A stretch of 64,000 nt of DNA from Paraburkholderia sp. (GCA_004322045.1 SCRN01000002.1:1-64000), one strand, 5' to 3'. Shown: positions 39,049-49,129, counted from the first letter of the stretch. Notes: a model not told the origin generated them from the sequence alone. Numbers and translations: made by a program.

Positions 39049-40068
39049 ATGAAAACGAAACACGGGTTGGGAGCGGTTGCCGCGGTGTTGCTGGCCGCCG
39101 GCTATTTGGCGGGCGGCGTGGCTTACGCGCAGAGCAAGCCCGAGGTCGTTATCGGCTATGAAGACAACGGCGCCGATCCATACATGGTGTCGATGGCCGA
39201 GCATTTATTCGAACGGCATATGAACGCCGACGTGCAGTACAAGCTTTTCAGTTCCGGCCCGGCGGCCATGAGCGCGCTGGCGTCCAACAGCTTGACGTTC
39301 ATGTGCGGCATCGGCATTCCACCGCTCGTGACGGCGATCGCGCAAGGTTTGCCGATGGCGATCGTCTACAACCAGGAGCGCTACACCGACGCGGCCGGCA
39401 TCGTGGTCAAGCCCGAAAGCGGAATTCACGATGTGGCGGGCCTGGCGGGCAAGAAGATCGCGATCGTCGCCGGCTCGCAGGCGTCGTTCGAATTGGCGAC
39501 CTTTCTCGCCCAAGCGCACGTGCCGTATTCGGCCGTGACGCAAATCAACATGGCGCCGCCGCAAATGCGCACGTCTTGGGTGACGGGCGCGATCGATGCG
39601 GCCATCGTGTGGGACCCGGTGTTTAGCGCATTGCGCGCGGCTGGCGGAAAGGCGATCAAGACCGACGGCGATCTGCCGCGGGAGGCGTCGAGCTATAACG
39701 TCTGCATCTCCAATGCCGAGTGGGCCAAGGCCCATCCCGAGTTGACGGCCGGTTTCGTCGCGGCGCTCGACGAAGGCTATCAAGTGACGATGACGCATCG
39801 CGATCGGGCGCTCGCCGAGATGGCGCGGCAAACGGGTGTGACCGTTGCAGTCGCGCAAAGCGAATTGGCCGGCTATGAGCTTTTTTCCGGTGCGGATCAG
39901 ACCACGGCGAAAGTCATGGGGTCCGGCGCGGGCGTGAAGACTTCGGCCACGTACCAAACCTTGGTCAACACCGCGAAGGTGCTCAACACGATCGGCCGCA
40001 TTCAGTCCGTGCCGGCCACCTTCGATGCGAACGTTGCACCGCAGTATTCGCAATCGCTTGCCCATTGA
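39049..40068 (+). CDS. Periplasmic taurine/sulfonate-type substrate-binding protein (TauA/SsuA-like)
   Basis: Signal peptide; VVIGYEDNGADPYMVSMAEHLFE; WVTGAIDAAIVWDPVFSAL. Confidence 0.85.
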   Translation: MKTKHGLGAVAAVLLAAGYLAGGVAYAQSKPEVVIGYEDNGADPYMVSMAEHLFERHMNADVQYKLFSSGPAAMSALASNSLTFMCGIGIPPLVTAIAQGLPMAIVYNQERYTDAAGIVVKPESGIHDVAGLAGKKIAIVAGSQASFELATFLAQAHVPYSAVTQINMAPPQMRTSWVTGAIDAAIVWDPVFSALRAAGGKAIKTDGDLPREASSYNVCISNAEWAKAHPELTAGFVAALDEGYQVTMTHRDRALAEMARQTGVTVAVAQSELAGYELFSGADQTTAKVMGSGAGVKTSATYQTLVNTAKVLNTIGRIQSVPATFDANVAPQYSQSLAH

Positions 40069-40096
40069 GGGCGATACAGCGCTGTAGGAGACCGAC

Positions 40097-40834
40097 GTGA
40101 ACATCGTCATCGATTCGCTATACAAGACGTTCGGCGCAACCTCGGCGCTCGAGAACATCAATCTGCACTTTCAGGGCGGCGAATTCGTCACCGTGCTCGG
40201 CGCCTCGGGCTGCGGCAAGACGACTTTGCTGCATTTGCTTGCCGGGCTCACGTCGCCTTCGAGCGGCAACATCTACATCGACGGCGAGGCCAAGAGCGCA
40301 CCCGGGGCCGACCGCGTCGTCGTCTTCCAGCAGGCCGGATTGCTGCCCTGGCTGAGCGTGGAGGAGAACATCGAGTTCGGCCTTTCCTTGCACGGCGTGC
40401 CGAAGGCGCAACGCCGGCAGGCTTCGGCCGAGATCTTGCGCACGATCGGCCTCGAAGCGTTCGGGCGCCACAAGACCTACGAGCTATCGGGCGGCATGCA
40501 GCAGCGCGTGGCGATCGCCCGTGCGCTCGTCATGAAGCCCAAGGTCTTGCTGATGGACGAACCGTTCGGCGCGTTGGACGCGCAAACGCGCACGGCCATG
40601 CAAAGGTTCCTGACAGAGCTATGGGAGCAATTGCATTGCACGATCGTGTTCATCACGCATGACATCGACGAAGCGGTCTTTCTCGGCACGCGCCTCGTGG
40701 TGTTGTCGTCGCGACCGGGGCGCGTCGCGCTCGACGTGCCGATCGAGTTGGATCGGCCGCGCACGCCGCAAACCGCGTTCGAGCCGCATTTCCTCGCGCT
40801 TAAAAAACGGGCGATGGACATCTTGGCGCATTGA
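40097..40834 (+). CDS. ABC transporter ATP-binding protein (TauB/SsuB-like)
   Basis: GASGCGKTTLLHLLAG, LSGGMQQRVAIARAL, LLMDEPFGALD. Confidence 0.92.
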   Translation: MNIVIDSLYKTFGATSALENINLHFQGGEFVTVLGASGCGKTTLLHLLAGLTSPSSGNIYIDGEAKSAPGADRVVVFQQAGLLPWLSVEENIEFGLSLHGVPKAQRRQASAEILRTIGLEAFGRHKTYELSGGMQQRVAIARALVMKPKVLLMDEPFGALDAQTRTAMQRFLTELWEQLHCTIVFITHDIDEAVFLGTRLVVLSSRPGRVALDVPIELDRPRTPQTAFEPHFLALKKRAMDILAH

Positions 40835-40878
40835 CCGGCAATGCGGGGATGTAGCGCGTAGGCTCGATGCCGAGCCTC

Positions 40879-40921
40879 GTACAGGCTGTGTCTTCGTCTT
40901 CGTCTTCGTCTTTGCCTGTAC
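40879..40921. repeat. (GTCTTC)n hexanucleotide microsatellite enclosed by an 8-bp inverted repeat
   Basis: GTACAGGC (40879-86) ... GTCTTCGTCTTCGTCTTCGTCTTT (40890-913) ... GCCTGTAC (40914-21). Confidence 0.75.
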
Positions 40922-40935
40922 TTACGTATGAGCCG

Positions 40936-41748
40936 CTAAGCGCGGCTCGCATGCAGCAGCGGTGCGAGGCCGCTGGCGGCTTGCTTCATCTGCGGCACGG
41001 CTTTGAGCAGATCGTCGAGCGTTGCGCGCGCGGTCGGCGCATGAACGGCGAGCGATGCCAGCACATGGCCATCGTCCGCATCTCTCACGGGCACTGCGAC
41101 CGCCACCATGCCGCGCACGAACTCCTCGTTGTCGATGCCGACGCCGCGTGCGCCGAGGCGATCGAGTTCGGCGGCGAGCGTTTTCGGGTCGGTGAGCGTG
41201 CGGTGCGTCATCTTCTTGAGGGTCATGCGCGCGAGCATGGCATTGCGCTCGAGCAGCGTCATTTGCGAAAGAAACAGCTTGCCGCTCGCCGTGCAATGCA
41301 ACGGCACGCGCATGCCGGGGCGCATTTCGAGCCGTAGCGGTTCGGTGGTTTCGACGCGCTCGACGTACAGCACCGCGTCGTTATCGAGCGCGGTGAGATT
41401 GCAGGTTTCGCCGAGCACCTCGACGAGCGCGCGCAGCACTGCGCGGCAGCCACGGGTGAAGGTGTTGTTCGACAGCGTCGCCAACGCGAACTGCGCCGCG
41501 CGCGGACCGAGCGCGATCGCGCGATCGTGGCCGCGCGAATCGGGCATGTGCATGACGTAGCCGCGCGACTCCAAGGCTTCGATCATCCGCAACAACGTGG
41601 CCTTCGGGATGTGCAGGCGCGCGGACAGTTGCGACAGCGTATAGGGCTGTCCCGCGGCCGCCAGCGCTTCGAGCACGGCAAGCGCGCGCAGCACGCGCGC
41701 CTCGTCGGCGGGTGTGGCGTCGGATGATAGGGAGGCGATGTCGGACAT
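40936..41748 (-). CDS. IclR family transcriptional regulator
   Basis: VLRALAVLEALAAAGQPYTLSQLSARLHIPKATLLRMIEAL; GMRVPLHCTASGKLFLSQM. Confidence 0.9.
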   Translation of the reverse strand: MSDIASLSSDATPADEARVLRALAVLEALAAAGQPYTLSQLSARLHIPKATLLRMIEALESRGYVMHMPDSRGHDRAIALGPRAAQFALATLSNNTFTRGCRAVLRALVEVLGETCNLTALDNDAVLYVERVETTEPLRLEMRPGMRVPLHCTASGKLFLSQMTLLERNAMLARMTLKKMTHRTLTDPKTLAAELDRLGARGVGIDNEEFVRGMVAVAVPVRDADDGHVLASLAVHAPTARATLDDLLKAVPQMKQAASGLAPLLHASRA

Positions 41749-41944
41749 ACGTCTCGGTTCGTCGAGGGCGACGAGATAAATGAACCGTTTTGTACCACTT
41801 CATAGCGTGCGGCATGAAATTGCGGCTGCCTATGCTGGTTTATGCCGATATGGCACGTGATCCGTTCGACGATGACGATCGTGTGCCTCGTCTAGCCGGC
41901 ACCATGTGGAGTGGAGCCCTCGGGGGAGCCCGCGCCCGGCGCCC

Positions 41945-41984
41945 CTGGTCCAAGCGAATCTGCGTCACTGGTTCTACCTGCGCG
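41945..41984 (+). promoter_or_regulatory. Candidate MocR/TauR direct-repeat site 1
   Basis: CTGGTCCAAGCG (41945) and CTGGTTCTACC (41968), 23 bp apart, upstream of the small ORF and FAD oxidoreductase. Confidence 0.55.
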
Positions 41985-42073
41985 AAATTGGCCTACCTAC
42001 ACTTTCTTCGACGGATCGCCGCATCGAAAGCGTTGCGCGCGAACGAGTGGAAAGAACGATCAGGAGACAGATC

Positions 42074-42208
42074 ATGGGCAACAGGCATTTCGCAGGGCTT
42101 GAAGGCGCGGCAAGCCTGCCCGGCGCGAACGATCACGAAGGCGGCCCGAGCGCTGCGGCCGCGCACGCGAAGCGGGCGCCAGCGCGCGTCGCACGCGTCA
42201 ATCCTTAG
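42074..42208 (+). CDS. 44-aa small ORF preceding the FAD oxidoreductase
   Basis: MGNRHFAGLEGAASLPGANDHEGGPSAAAAHAKRAPARVARVNP with CAGGAGACAG RBS. Confidence 0.45.
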   Translation: MGNRHFAGLEGAASLPGANDHEGGPSAAAAHAKRAPARVARVNP

Positions 42209-42219
42209 GAGTCCTAATC

Positions 42220-43635
42220 ATGGAATACAGCTCAGTCGAGCGGGCGGCGAGCGGCTTTACCCCGGACGCGGCGAGCGACCGGCGCTACGATCCGAAGTAC
42301 GATCCGCTGGTGTCTCCGGGCCCTGGGCACGGCAAGGACTATGCGCCAACGTACTGGGTCGCGACCGCCGGCACGCCGCCGGCCGACGATGGCCCGATCG
42401 TCAAAGACATCGACGTCGATGTCGCGATCATCGGTGGCGGCTATACCGGGCTGGCGACGGCGTTGTGCCTGGCGCGCGAGCACGGCATCAAGGCCGTCGT
42501 GCTCGAAGCCAATCGCACGAGCTGGGGCTGCAGCAGCCGCAACGGCGGCCAGGCGCAAAACGCATCGGGCCGCCTGTCGCGCTCGCAGTGGATCGAGCGC
42601 TGGGGCAAAGGGATCGCGCTCAAGATGCATGAGGAGATCCTCGAAGGCTTCGAGCACTTCAAGTCGTTCGTGGCCGAGATCGATTGCGATCCGCAACCGG
42701 GCGGGCACTTTCTCATCGCACATCGTCCCCGCATGATGGAAAAGCTCGCCGCCGAAGCGAAAGTCTGGAAGGACGTGTTCGGTTACCCGTCGGAGTTGCT
42801 GAGCGCGCAAACCTTCCGCCGCGAATTCATCGACGATCACGAGGCGGCCGGCGCACTGCACGAGCCCGAAGGGATCGGCATTCATGCGCTCAAGCTCGCG
42901 TTCGGGTACCTGCGGCTTGCGCGAGAGGCGGGAGCCCGCGTGCATACGAGCAGCCCCGTGACTGGTTGGGAGACGATCGGCGGCGTGCATCATCTGCATA
43001 CGCCGGGCGGCGTGGTGCGCGCCCGTTCGGTGGGCATTGCAACGGGCGCGTATACGGCGCAGACGTTGCACCCGGCGCTGCGCAGCAAGGTGATGCCGAT
43101 TCTGTCGAATTCGATGGTCACGCGCGTGCTGACCGACACCGAAATCGCCGCGTGCAACTTTCGCACGACGCAGGTGCTGACCGATACGCGCACGCTGCGG
43201 TTCTACTACCGCTTTCTGCCGGATCGGCGCTTGCAGATCGGCAGTCGCAGCGCGATCACGGGCGAGGACGCGCCGAACCCGCGCCATCTGGATCTGCTCA
43301 AGGATGGCATGGCGCGCAAGTTTCCGGCGTTGCGCGGCGTCGATATCGACTATTCGTGGTGGGGCTGGGTGGACGTGAGCCATGACATGATGCCGCGCGT
43401 GTGTCAGCCCGATCCGAAGCAGTCGGTCTACTATGCGCTCGGCTACGGCGGCAACGGCGTGTCGTATTCGCAGCAAGCCGGGCGGAGGCTGGCCGAGCGC
43501 ATCGCAGGCAAGAGCGCGCACCAGACGCTGCCGATTTTCACGAGCCCGCTTCCGGGCCACCCGTTTGCGCCGTTCCGCAGAATCGGCCAGCGCATGCTCT
43601 ATTTTCAATACTTCAGGCGCGACGAGCGGGCGTAA
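42220..43635 (+). CDS. DadA-type FAD oxidoreductase; candidate taurine dehydrogenase large subunit (TauY-like)
   Basis: DVDVAIIGGGYTGLATALCLAREHGIKAVVLEANRTSWGCSSRNGGQ; ALGYGGNGVSYSQQAGR. Confidence 0.72.
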   Translation: MEYSSVERAASGFTPDAASDRRYDPKYDPLVSPGPGHGKDYAPTYWVATAGTPPADDGPIVKDIDVDVAIIGGGYTGLATALCLAREHGIKAVVLEANRTSWGCSSRNGGQAQNASGRLSRSQWIERWGKGIALKMHEEILEGFEHFKSFVAEIDCDPQPGGHFLIAHRPRMMEKLAAEAKVWKDVFGYPSELLSAQTFRREFIDDHEAAGALHEPEGIGIHALKLAFGYLRLAREAGARVHTSSPVTGWETIGGVHHLHTPGGVVRARSVGIATGAYTAQTLHPALRSKVMPILSNSMVTRVLTDTEIAACNFRTTQVLTDTRTLRFYYRFLPDRRLQIGSRSAITGEDAPNPRHLDLLKDGMARKFPALRGVDIDYSWWGWVDVSHDMMPRVCQPDPKQSVYYALGYGGNGVSYSQQAGRRLAERIAGKSAHQTLPIFTSPLPGHPFAPFRRIGQRMLYFQYFRRDERA

Positions 43636-43854
43636 ACCACGCGCGGCGCTCGCCGCGATCGCCGTCATGCACGCCCGGCCGGTGGCAGGCCGGGCATCGC
43701 ATCGCCTATTACAACAGCAATAAAACCCATCCATGCGGCGGGGCACGCACGCACGCCTTTGCTCGTGCGTTCGAAGGCACTCGCCATTGCCCCGGCAATT
43801 GCTCATTGGCATTTTCGCCTCGACAGCGGTTAAATCACTAGATAGGGAGAAGAC

Positions 43855-45291
43855 ATGCAATCCTCGATGGATGATGGTCATAACAGCACACTGAAATGCG
43901 GGCTCAAGCAGCGTCATATGACGATGATTGCGCTTGGCGGCGTGATTGGGGCAGGGCTCTTCGTGGGCAGCGGGGTCGTCATTCAGCAAACCGGCCCCGC
44001 CGCCATTCTCTCGTTCCTGATCACGGGCGTGCTCGTCGTGCTCGTGATGCGCATGCTCGGCGAGATGGCGTGCGCCATGCCCGCCGTCGGGTCCTTCTAC
44101 GAATATGCGCGGCTCGCTTTCGCGAACTCGCGTGGGCCGGGCAGGCTCGCCGGGTTCTTGACCGGTTGGATGTACTGGTACTTCTGGGTCATCGTGGTCG
44201 CCCTCGAGGCAGTGGCCGGCGCCAAGCTCGTGCAGTTCTGGCTGCCCGACATGCCCGCCTGGCTCATCAGCCTCGTCCTGCTCGTCGTGCTCACGGCGAC
44301 GAATCTGATTTCGGTCGGCAGCTACGGCGAGTTCGAGTTTTGGTTCTCGTCGATCAAAGTCGGGGCGATCATCGTCTTTCTGTTTCTCGGCGGCCTCTAC
44401 GTGCTCGGCTTGTGGCCGGCGTCGTTGCACACGAGCGCCGTGCTGCCGACGTTGCTCGGTCATGGCGGATTCATGCCGCTCGGCATCGGGCCGGTTTTGA
44501 GCGGTGCGGTCGCGGCCACGGGTTTTTACTTCGGGGCGGAGATCGTGACCATCGCAGCGGCGGAGGCGCAAGAGCCGGCGCGGGCGGTGGCCAAAGCCAC
44601 CAACTCGGTGATCACGCGCGTGCTCGTTTTCTACGTGGGTTCGGTTGCGCTCGTCGTCGCGCTGGTGCCGTGGAATTCGGCGCGCATGGCAACGCCTTAT
44701 GTCAGCGCGTTGCAGGTGATGGGATTGCCCGCCGCCGCGCACGTCATGAATGCGATCGTGCTGACCGCCGTGCTCTCGGCACTCAATTCCGGCCTCTATG
44801 CCGCATCGCGCATGCTGTTTGCCTTGACACGCAACGGCGACGCGCCGGCCTCGCTCGCGAAGATCAATCGCCGTGGCGTGCCGGTGCGCGCGATTTTGCT
44901 CGGTACGCTGTTCGGGTATGTCTCGGTCGTCATGTCGTACGTCTCGCCCGATACCGTATTCGCATTTCTCGTCGACTCGTACGGGACCGTTGCAATCTTC
45001 GTCTACGTGTTGATCGCGTTTTCCCAATTGCGCTTGCGCAGCCGGCTCGATCGTGCGCAAGCGGATCGCCTTCGCGTGAAGATGTGGGGCTTCCCGTATC
45101 TCACGTGGCTTTCGATCGCCGGCATGATCGGCATCCTGGTTGCGATGGCGTTCATCCCCGATCAGCGTAAGCCGCTCTGGCTCGGCGTCGCGAGCCTGGG
45201 CATGCTGCTGCTCGCCTATGCGCTGTTCGTGCGGCGGCGTCGCGAGCGTGCCGTCGACGAGCACGAGTTGGCCTCCTATCCCCCTCGCTGA
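43855..45291 (+). CDS. Amino acid permease (APC/AAT family)
   Basis: LKQRHMTMIALGGVIGAGLFVGSGVVIQQTGPAAILSF. Confidence 0.92.
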   Translation: MQSSMDDGHNSTLKCGLKQRHMTMIALGGVIGAGLFVGSGVVIQQTGPAAILSFLITGVLVVLVMRMLGEMACAMPAVGSFYEYARLAFANSRGPGRLAGFLTGWMYWYFWVIVVALEAVAGAKLVQFWLPDMPAWLISLVLLVVLTATNLISVGSYGEFEFWFSSIKVGAIIVFLFLGGLYVLGLWPASLHTSAVLPTLLGHGGFMPLGIGPVLSGAVAATGFYFGAEIVTIAAAEAQEPARAVAKATNSVITRVLVFYVGSVALVVALVPWNSARMATPYVSALQVMGLPAAAHVMNAIVLTAVLSALNSGLYAASRMLFALTRNGDAPASLAKINRRGVPVRAILLGTLFGYVSVVMSYVSPDTVFAFLVDSYGTVAIFVYVLIAFSQLRLRSRLDRAQADRLRVKMWGFPYLTWLSIAGMIGILVAMAFIPDQRKPLWLGVASLGMLLLAYALFVRRRRERAVDEHELASYPPR

Positions 45292-45428
45292 ATTATCGCT
45301 GCGGCCGATAGTTTCGATCATCGAATACAACTTTTAGCCGGCGGCAGACGCACCTACCATAGCCCTATCCCACTGCGGGCGCTGCCTCGTCGAGGCAGCG
45401 CGCCGCGTTGCGCAAACGAGGGAGCACG

Positions 45429-48389
45429 ATGGACCATCACGCGCGTACGCAAAACGAGAAGCTCGAGTTCAAGACGACGACGTGCTACATGTGCGCCTGC
45501 CGTTGCGGCATTCGCGTGCATCTGCGCGACGGCGAAGTGCGATACATCGACGGCAACCCCGAGCACCCGCTCAATCAGGGTGTGATTTGCGCCAAGGGCG
45601 CCTCGGGCATCATGAAGCAGTATTCGCCCGCGCGGCTCACGCAGCCGTTGATGCGCAAGGCGGGCGCCGAGCGGGGCGAGGCCCGGTTCGAGCCGGTCTC
45701 GTGGGAGGTCGCGTTCGACGTGCTGGAGAAACGTCTTTCGCATTTGCGCGCGACCGATCCGAAACAGTTCGCGCTCTTCACGGGCCGCGACCAGATGCAA
45801 GCGCTCACGGGCCTGTTCGCCAAGCAGTTCGGCACGCCCAATTACGCGGCCCATGGCGGTTTCTGCTCGGCCAATATGGCGGCCGGGATGATCTACACGA
45901 TGGGCGGTTCGTTTTGGGAGTTCGGCGGCCCCGACTTGGATCACGCCAAGCTCTTCTTCATGATCGGCACCGCCGAAGATCATCATTCCAATCCATTGAA
46001 GATCGCGTTGTCGAAGTTCAAGCGGGCAGGGGGGCGCTTCATTGCCATCAACCCCGTGCGCACCGGGTACGCGGCGATCGCGGACGAGTGGGTGCCGATT
46101 CGTCCCGGCACCGATGGCGCGTTGTTCATGGCGTTGATCCGCGAATTGATCGAACACGATGCTTACGATCGCGCGTTCGTCGAACGGTTTTCGAATGCGG
46201 CCGAGCTCGTCGATTTGCGCGAGGACCGCGATACCTTCGGGTTGTTCGTGCGTGATCCGAGCGCGCCCGAAGTGAACGCGCTCTATCCGCAGAATCATCT
46301 ATGGTGGGATACGCGCACCGATCGCGCCGTGCTGCATCACACGGACGGCGCGCAGCCCGCGCTCGAGGGCCGTTATGTGCTCGAGGACGATACGCCCGTC
46401 GCCCCGTCGTTCACGTTGCTGCGCGAGCAGGTTGCGCACTGCACCCCTCAATGGGCGGAGAGAATCACGGGCATCGCGGCCGAGACGATCGTGTGTATCG
46501 CACGCGAAATGGCCACGGTCGCGCGCGAGCAGCGCATCGTGTTGCCGGTGCAGTGGACCGATTCTTGGGGCAAGACGCACGATACGGTAGAGGGCGCGCC
46601 GGTTGCGTTTCATGCGATGCGCGGCCTGGCGGCGCATTCGAACGGGTTTCAAACGATCCGCGCGATGGCCGTATTGATGTCGCTGCTCGGCACCATCGAC
46701 CGGCCGGGCGGCTTTCGGCACAAATCGCCGTATCCGCGGGCAGCGCCGCCTTCGGCGAAACCGCCCAACGATCCGGCGTCGATCAAGCCCAATACGCCGC
46801 TGGCAGCGGGGCCGCTCGGCTGGCCCGCGTCTCCCGCGGATCTGTTCGTGCACGAGGACGGTTCGCCCGCCCGCATCGACAAAGCATTTTCCTGGGAGTA
46901 CCCGCTGGCCGTGCATGGCCTCATGCATTCGGTGATCACGAACGCTTGGCGTGGCGATCCTTATCCGATCGACACGTTGCTGATCTTCATGGCGAACATG
47001 GCATGGAATTCGTCGATGAATCCGGGCCAAGTGCGCAACATGCTCGTCGATAAGCGTGAGGACGGTCAATACAAGATTCCGTTTCTCGTGGTGTGCGATG
47101 CGTTTCAGTCGGAGATGACCGCGTTTGCCGATTTGATTCTGCCCGATACGACTTATCTCGAGCGGCACGATGTGATGTCGATGCTCGACCGCCCGATCTC
47201 GGAGTTCGACGGGCCTGTGGATTCGGTGCGGGTGCCGGTCGTGCCGCCGACGGGCGAATGCAAGCCGTTCCAGGAAGTGCTGATCGAACTCGCGAGCCGT
47301 TTGAAACTTCCCGCGTTCACGACGCCGGAGGGCAAGCGCAAGTACCGCGACTATCCGGACTTCATCGTCAATTTCCAGACGGCGCCCGATTCGGGCACGG
47401 GTTTTCTGATCGGCTGGCGCGGCAAGGGTGGCGAGAAGGCGGTTGTCGGCGAGCCGAACCCGAAGCAGTGGGAACAGTACGCGAGCAACAACTGCGTGTA
47501 CCACCACAAGCTGCCCGAATCGCTGCAGTACATGCGCAATTGCAACGGCCCGTATATGCAATGGGCCGTCGATAACGGCATGCGCAAGTTTGGTTTGCCC
47601 ATCGTCATTCAACTCTATTCGGAAGTGATGCAGACCTTTCGCCTCGCAGCGCAAGGCAAGACACGCGGGCGGCAGCCGCCCGATCACTTGCGCGAGCGGA
47701 TCATGCGCCATTTCGATCCGCTGCCGTTCTGGTATCCCCCGCTCGAATTGGATGTGACCGATGTGGGCCGCTATCCGCTCGCGGCGATCACGCAGCGGCC
47801 GATGGCGATGTATCACTCATGGGATTCGCAAAATGCGTGGCTGCGGCAGATTCATGGCGAAAACCACTTATTCGTCAATCCCGCGACGGCAGCCGCAGCC
47901 GGGATCGACGACGACGGTTGGATCTACGTCGAATCGCCGTGGGGCAAGGTGCGTTGCCGCGCGCGCTATAGCGAGGCGGTGGAACCCGGCACCGTCTGGA
48001 CTTGGAATGCGATCGGCAAGGCAGCCGGCGCGTGGAATTTGGGGCCCAGCGCCGGGGAGTCTCAACGCGGCTTTTTGCTGAACCACGTGATCACCGACGA
48101 GTTGCCGAGCGACATGCGAGCCGGGGAGCGGATCTCGAACTCCGATCCCATCACCGGGCAGGCGGGTTGGTACGACGTGCGCGTGCGCATCTATCGCGCC
48201 GAAGCCGATGCCGCGACGACGCTGCCGCAATTCGAGCCGATGCAGCCGTTGCCCGGTTCGACGAACGTGTTGCAGCGCATGCACGCGTATTTCGCCGGCA
48301 CGGGCGAGTTTGCGGCGAGACTGCGCCGCAAGGTGGCAACCGGCGTGTCGCCGAGCGAGGCCGCGCATCCAGAAGGAGATCGATCATGA
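45429..48389 (+). CDS. soeA: Molybdopterin oxidoreductase, SoeA-like sulfite dehydrogenase subunit
   Basis: TTTCYMCACRCGIRVHLRDGEVRYIDGNPEHPLNQGVICAKG 4Fe-4S motif; HGGFCSANMAAGMIYTMGGSFWEFGGPDLDHAKL; operon with FeS and NrfD/DmsC-like genes. Confidence 0.72.
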   Translation: MDHHARTQNEKLEFKTTTCYMCACRCGIRVHLRDGEVRYIDGNPEHPLNQGVICAKGASGIMKQYSPARLTQPLMRKAGAERGEARFEPVSWEVAFDVLEKRLSHLRATDPKQFALFTGRDQMQALTGLFAKQFGTPNYAAHGGFCSANMAAGMIYTMGGSFWEFGGPDLDHAKLFFMIGTAEDHHSNPLKIALSKFKRAGGRFIAINPVRTGYAAIADEWVPIRPGTDGALFMALIRELIEHDAYDRAFVERFSNAAELVDLREDRDTFGLFVRDPSAPEVNALYPQNHLWWDTRTDRAVLHHTDGAQPALEGRYVLEDDTPVAPSFTLLREQVAHCTPQWAERITGIAAETIVCIAREMATVAREQRIVLPVQWTDSWGKTHDTVEGAPVAFHAMRGLAAHSNGFQTIRAMAVLMSLLGTIDRPGGFRHKSPYPRAAPPSAKPPNDPASIKPNTPLAAGPLGWPASPADLFVHEDGSPARIDKAFSWEYPLAVHGLMHSVITNAWRGDPYPIDTLLIFMANMAWNSSMNPGQVRNMLVDKREDGQYKIPFLVVCDAFQSEMTAFADLILPDTTYLERHDVMSMLDRPISEFDGPVDSVRVPVVPPTGECKPFQEVLIELASRLKLPAFTTPEGKRKYRDYPDFIVNFQTAPDSGTGFLIGWRGKGGEKAVVGEPNPKQWEQYASNNCVYHHKLPESLQYMRNCNGPYMQWAVDNGMRKFGLPIVIQLYSEVMQTFRLAAQGKTRGRQPPDHLRERIMRHFDPLPFWYPPLELDVTDVGRYPLAAITQRPMAMYHSWDSQNAWLRQIHGENHLFVNPATAAAAGIDDDGWIYVESPWGKVRCRARYSEAVEPGTVWTWNAIGKAAGAWNLGPSAGESQRGFLLNHVITDELPSDMRAGERISNSDPITGQAGWYDVRVRIYRAEADAATTLPQFEPMQPLPGSTNVLQRMHAYFAGTGEFAARLRRKVATGVSPSEAAHPEGDRS

Positions 48390-49129
48390 CGCAGATGGCG
48401 CTTGTCATCGACCTGAACGTTTGCGTGGGGTGCCACGCCTGCGTGACGAGTTGCAAGGAGTGGAACACGTCCGGCGAGGCGGGCAGTCTTGCCGATGTTC
48501 ACCCGTATGAGGACGATCCGTCCGGGACGTTCTTCAATCGCGTGCAGACGTATGAAGCAGGCGTGTTCCCGATGACCGATACGATTCACTTCCCGAAATC
48601 GTGCCTGCATTGCGAGGATCCGCCGTGCGTGCCCGTCTGCCCGACGGGTGCGAGCTACAAGCGCAAGTCCGACGGCATCGTGCTGGTCGACTACGACAAG
48701 TGCATCGGCTGCAAGTACTGCGCATGGGCTTGTCCCTATGGTGCGCGCGAGCTAGACGAGGGTCGTAAGGAGATGACGAAATGCACGTTGTGCGCGGATC
48801 GGATCGACAATGAAGCACTGCCGGAGCGCGATCGCAAGCCCGCGTGCGTGCTGGCCTGCCCGACTTCGGCGCGCTTGTTCGGCGATATCCACGATCCGCA
48901 GTCGGAGGTTTCGCGCGCGATCAGCGAGCGTGGCGGGTATCAGCTCATGCCGGAATGGGATACGAAACCCTCGAACCATTACTTGCCGCGCGTCACCACC
49001 GCGCCTTCTTGCGGCTGCGGCAGCGGCAGCACTTGCGGCGGCGCGGCGTCCGGCGCGCAACCGGCATCGCTCGAAGCGAAACTCGAACGCGGTGAAATCG
49101 CACTTGCCGCACTGGCCGTGCAGCGTTGA
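48386..49129 (+). CDS. soeB: 4Fe-4S ferredoxin-type subunit (DmsB/SoeB-like)
   Basis: DLNVCVGCHACVTSCKEWN, CLHCEDPPCVPVCPTGA, CIGCKYCAWACPYGA; ATGA overlap with soeA. Confidence 0.78.
   Translation: MTQMALVIDLNVCVGCHACVTSCKEWNTSGEAGSLADVHPYEDDPSGTFFNRVQTYEAGVFPMTDTIHFPKSCLHCEDPPCVPVCPTGASYKRKSDGIVLVDYDKCIGCKYCAWACPYGARELDEGRKEMTKCTLCADRIDNEALPERDRKPACVLACPTSARLFGDIHDPQSEVSRAISERGGYQLMPEWDTKPSNHYLPRVTTAPSCGCGSGSTCGGAASGAQPASLEAKLERGEIALAALAVQR

Noticed and set aside
42232-45330. 1032-aa minus-strand ORF
   Set aside because: Antisense shadow over the TauY-like gene and the amino acid permease; Arg/His-rich low-complexity protein typical of GC-rich antisense frames.
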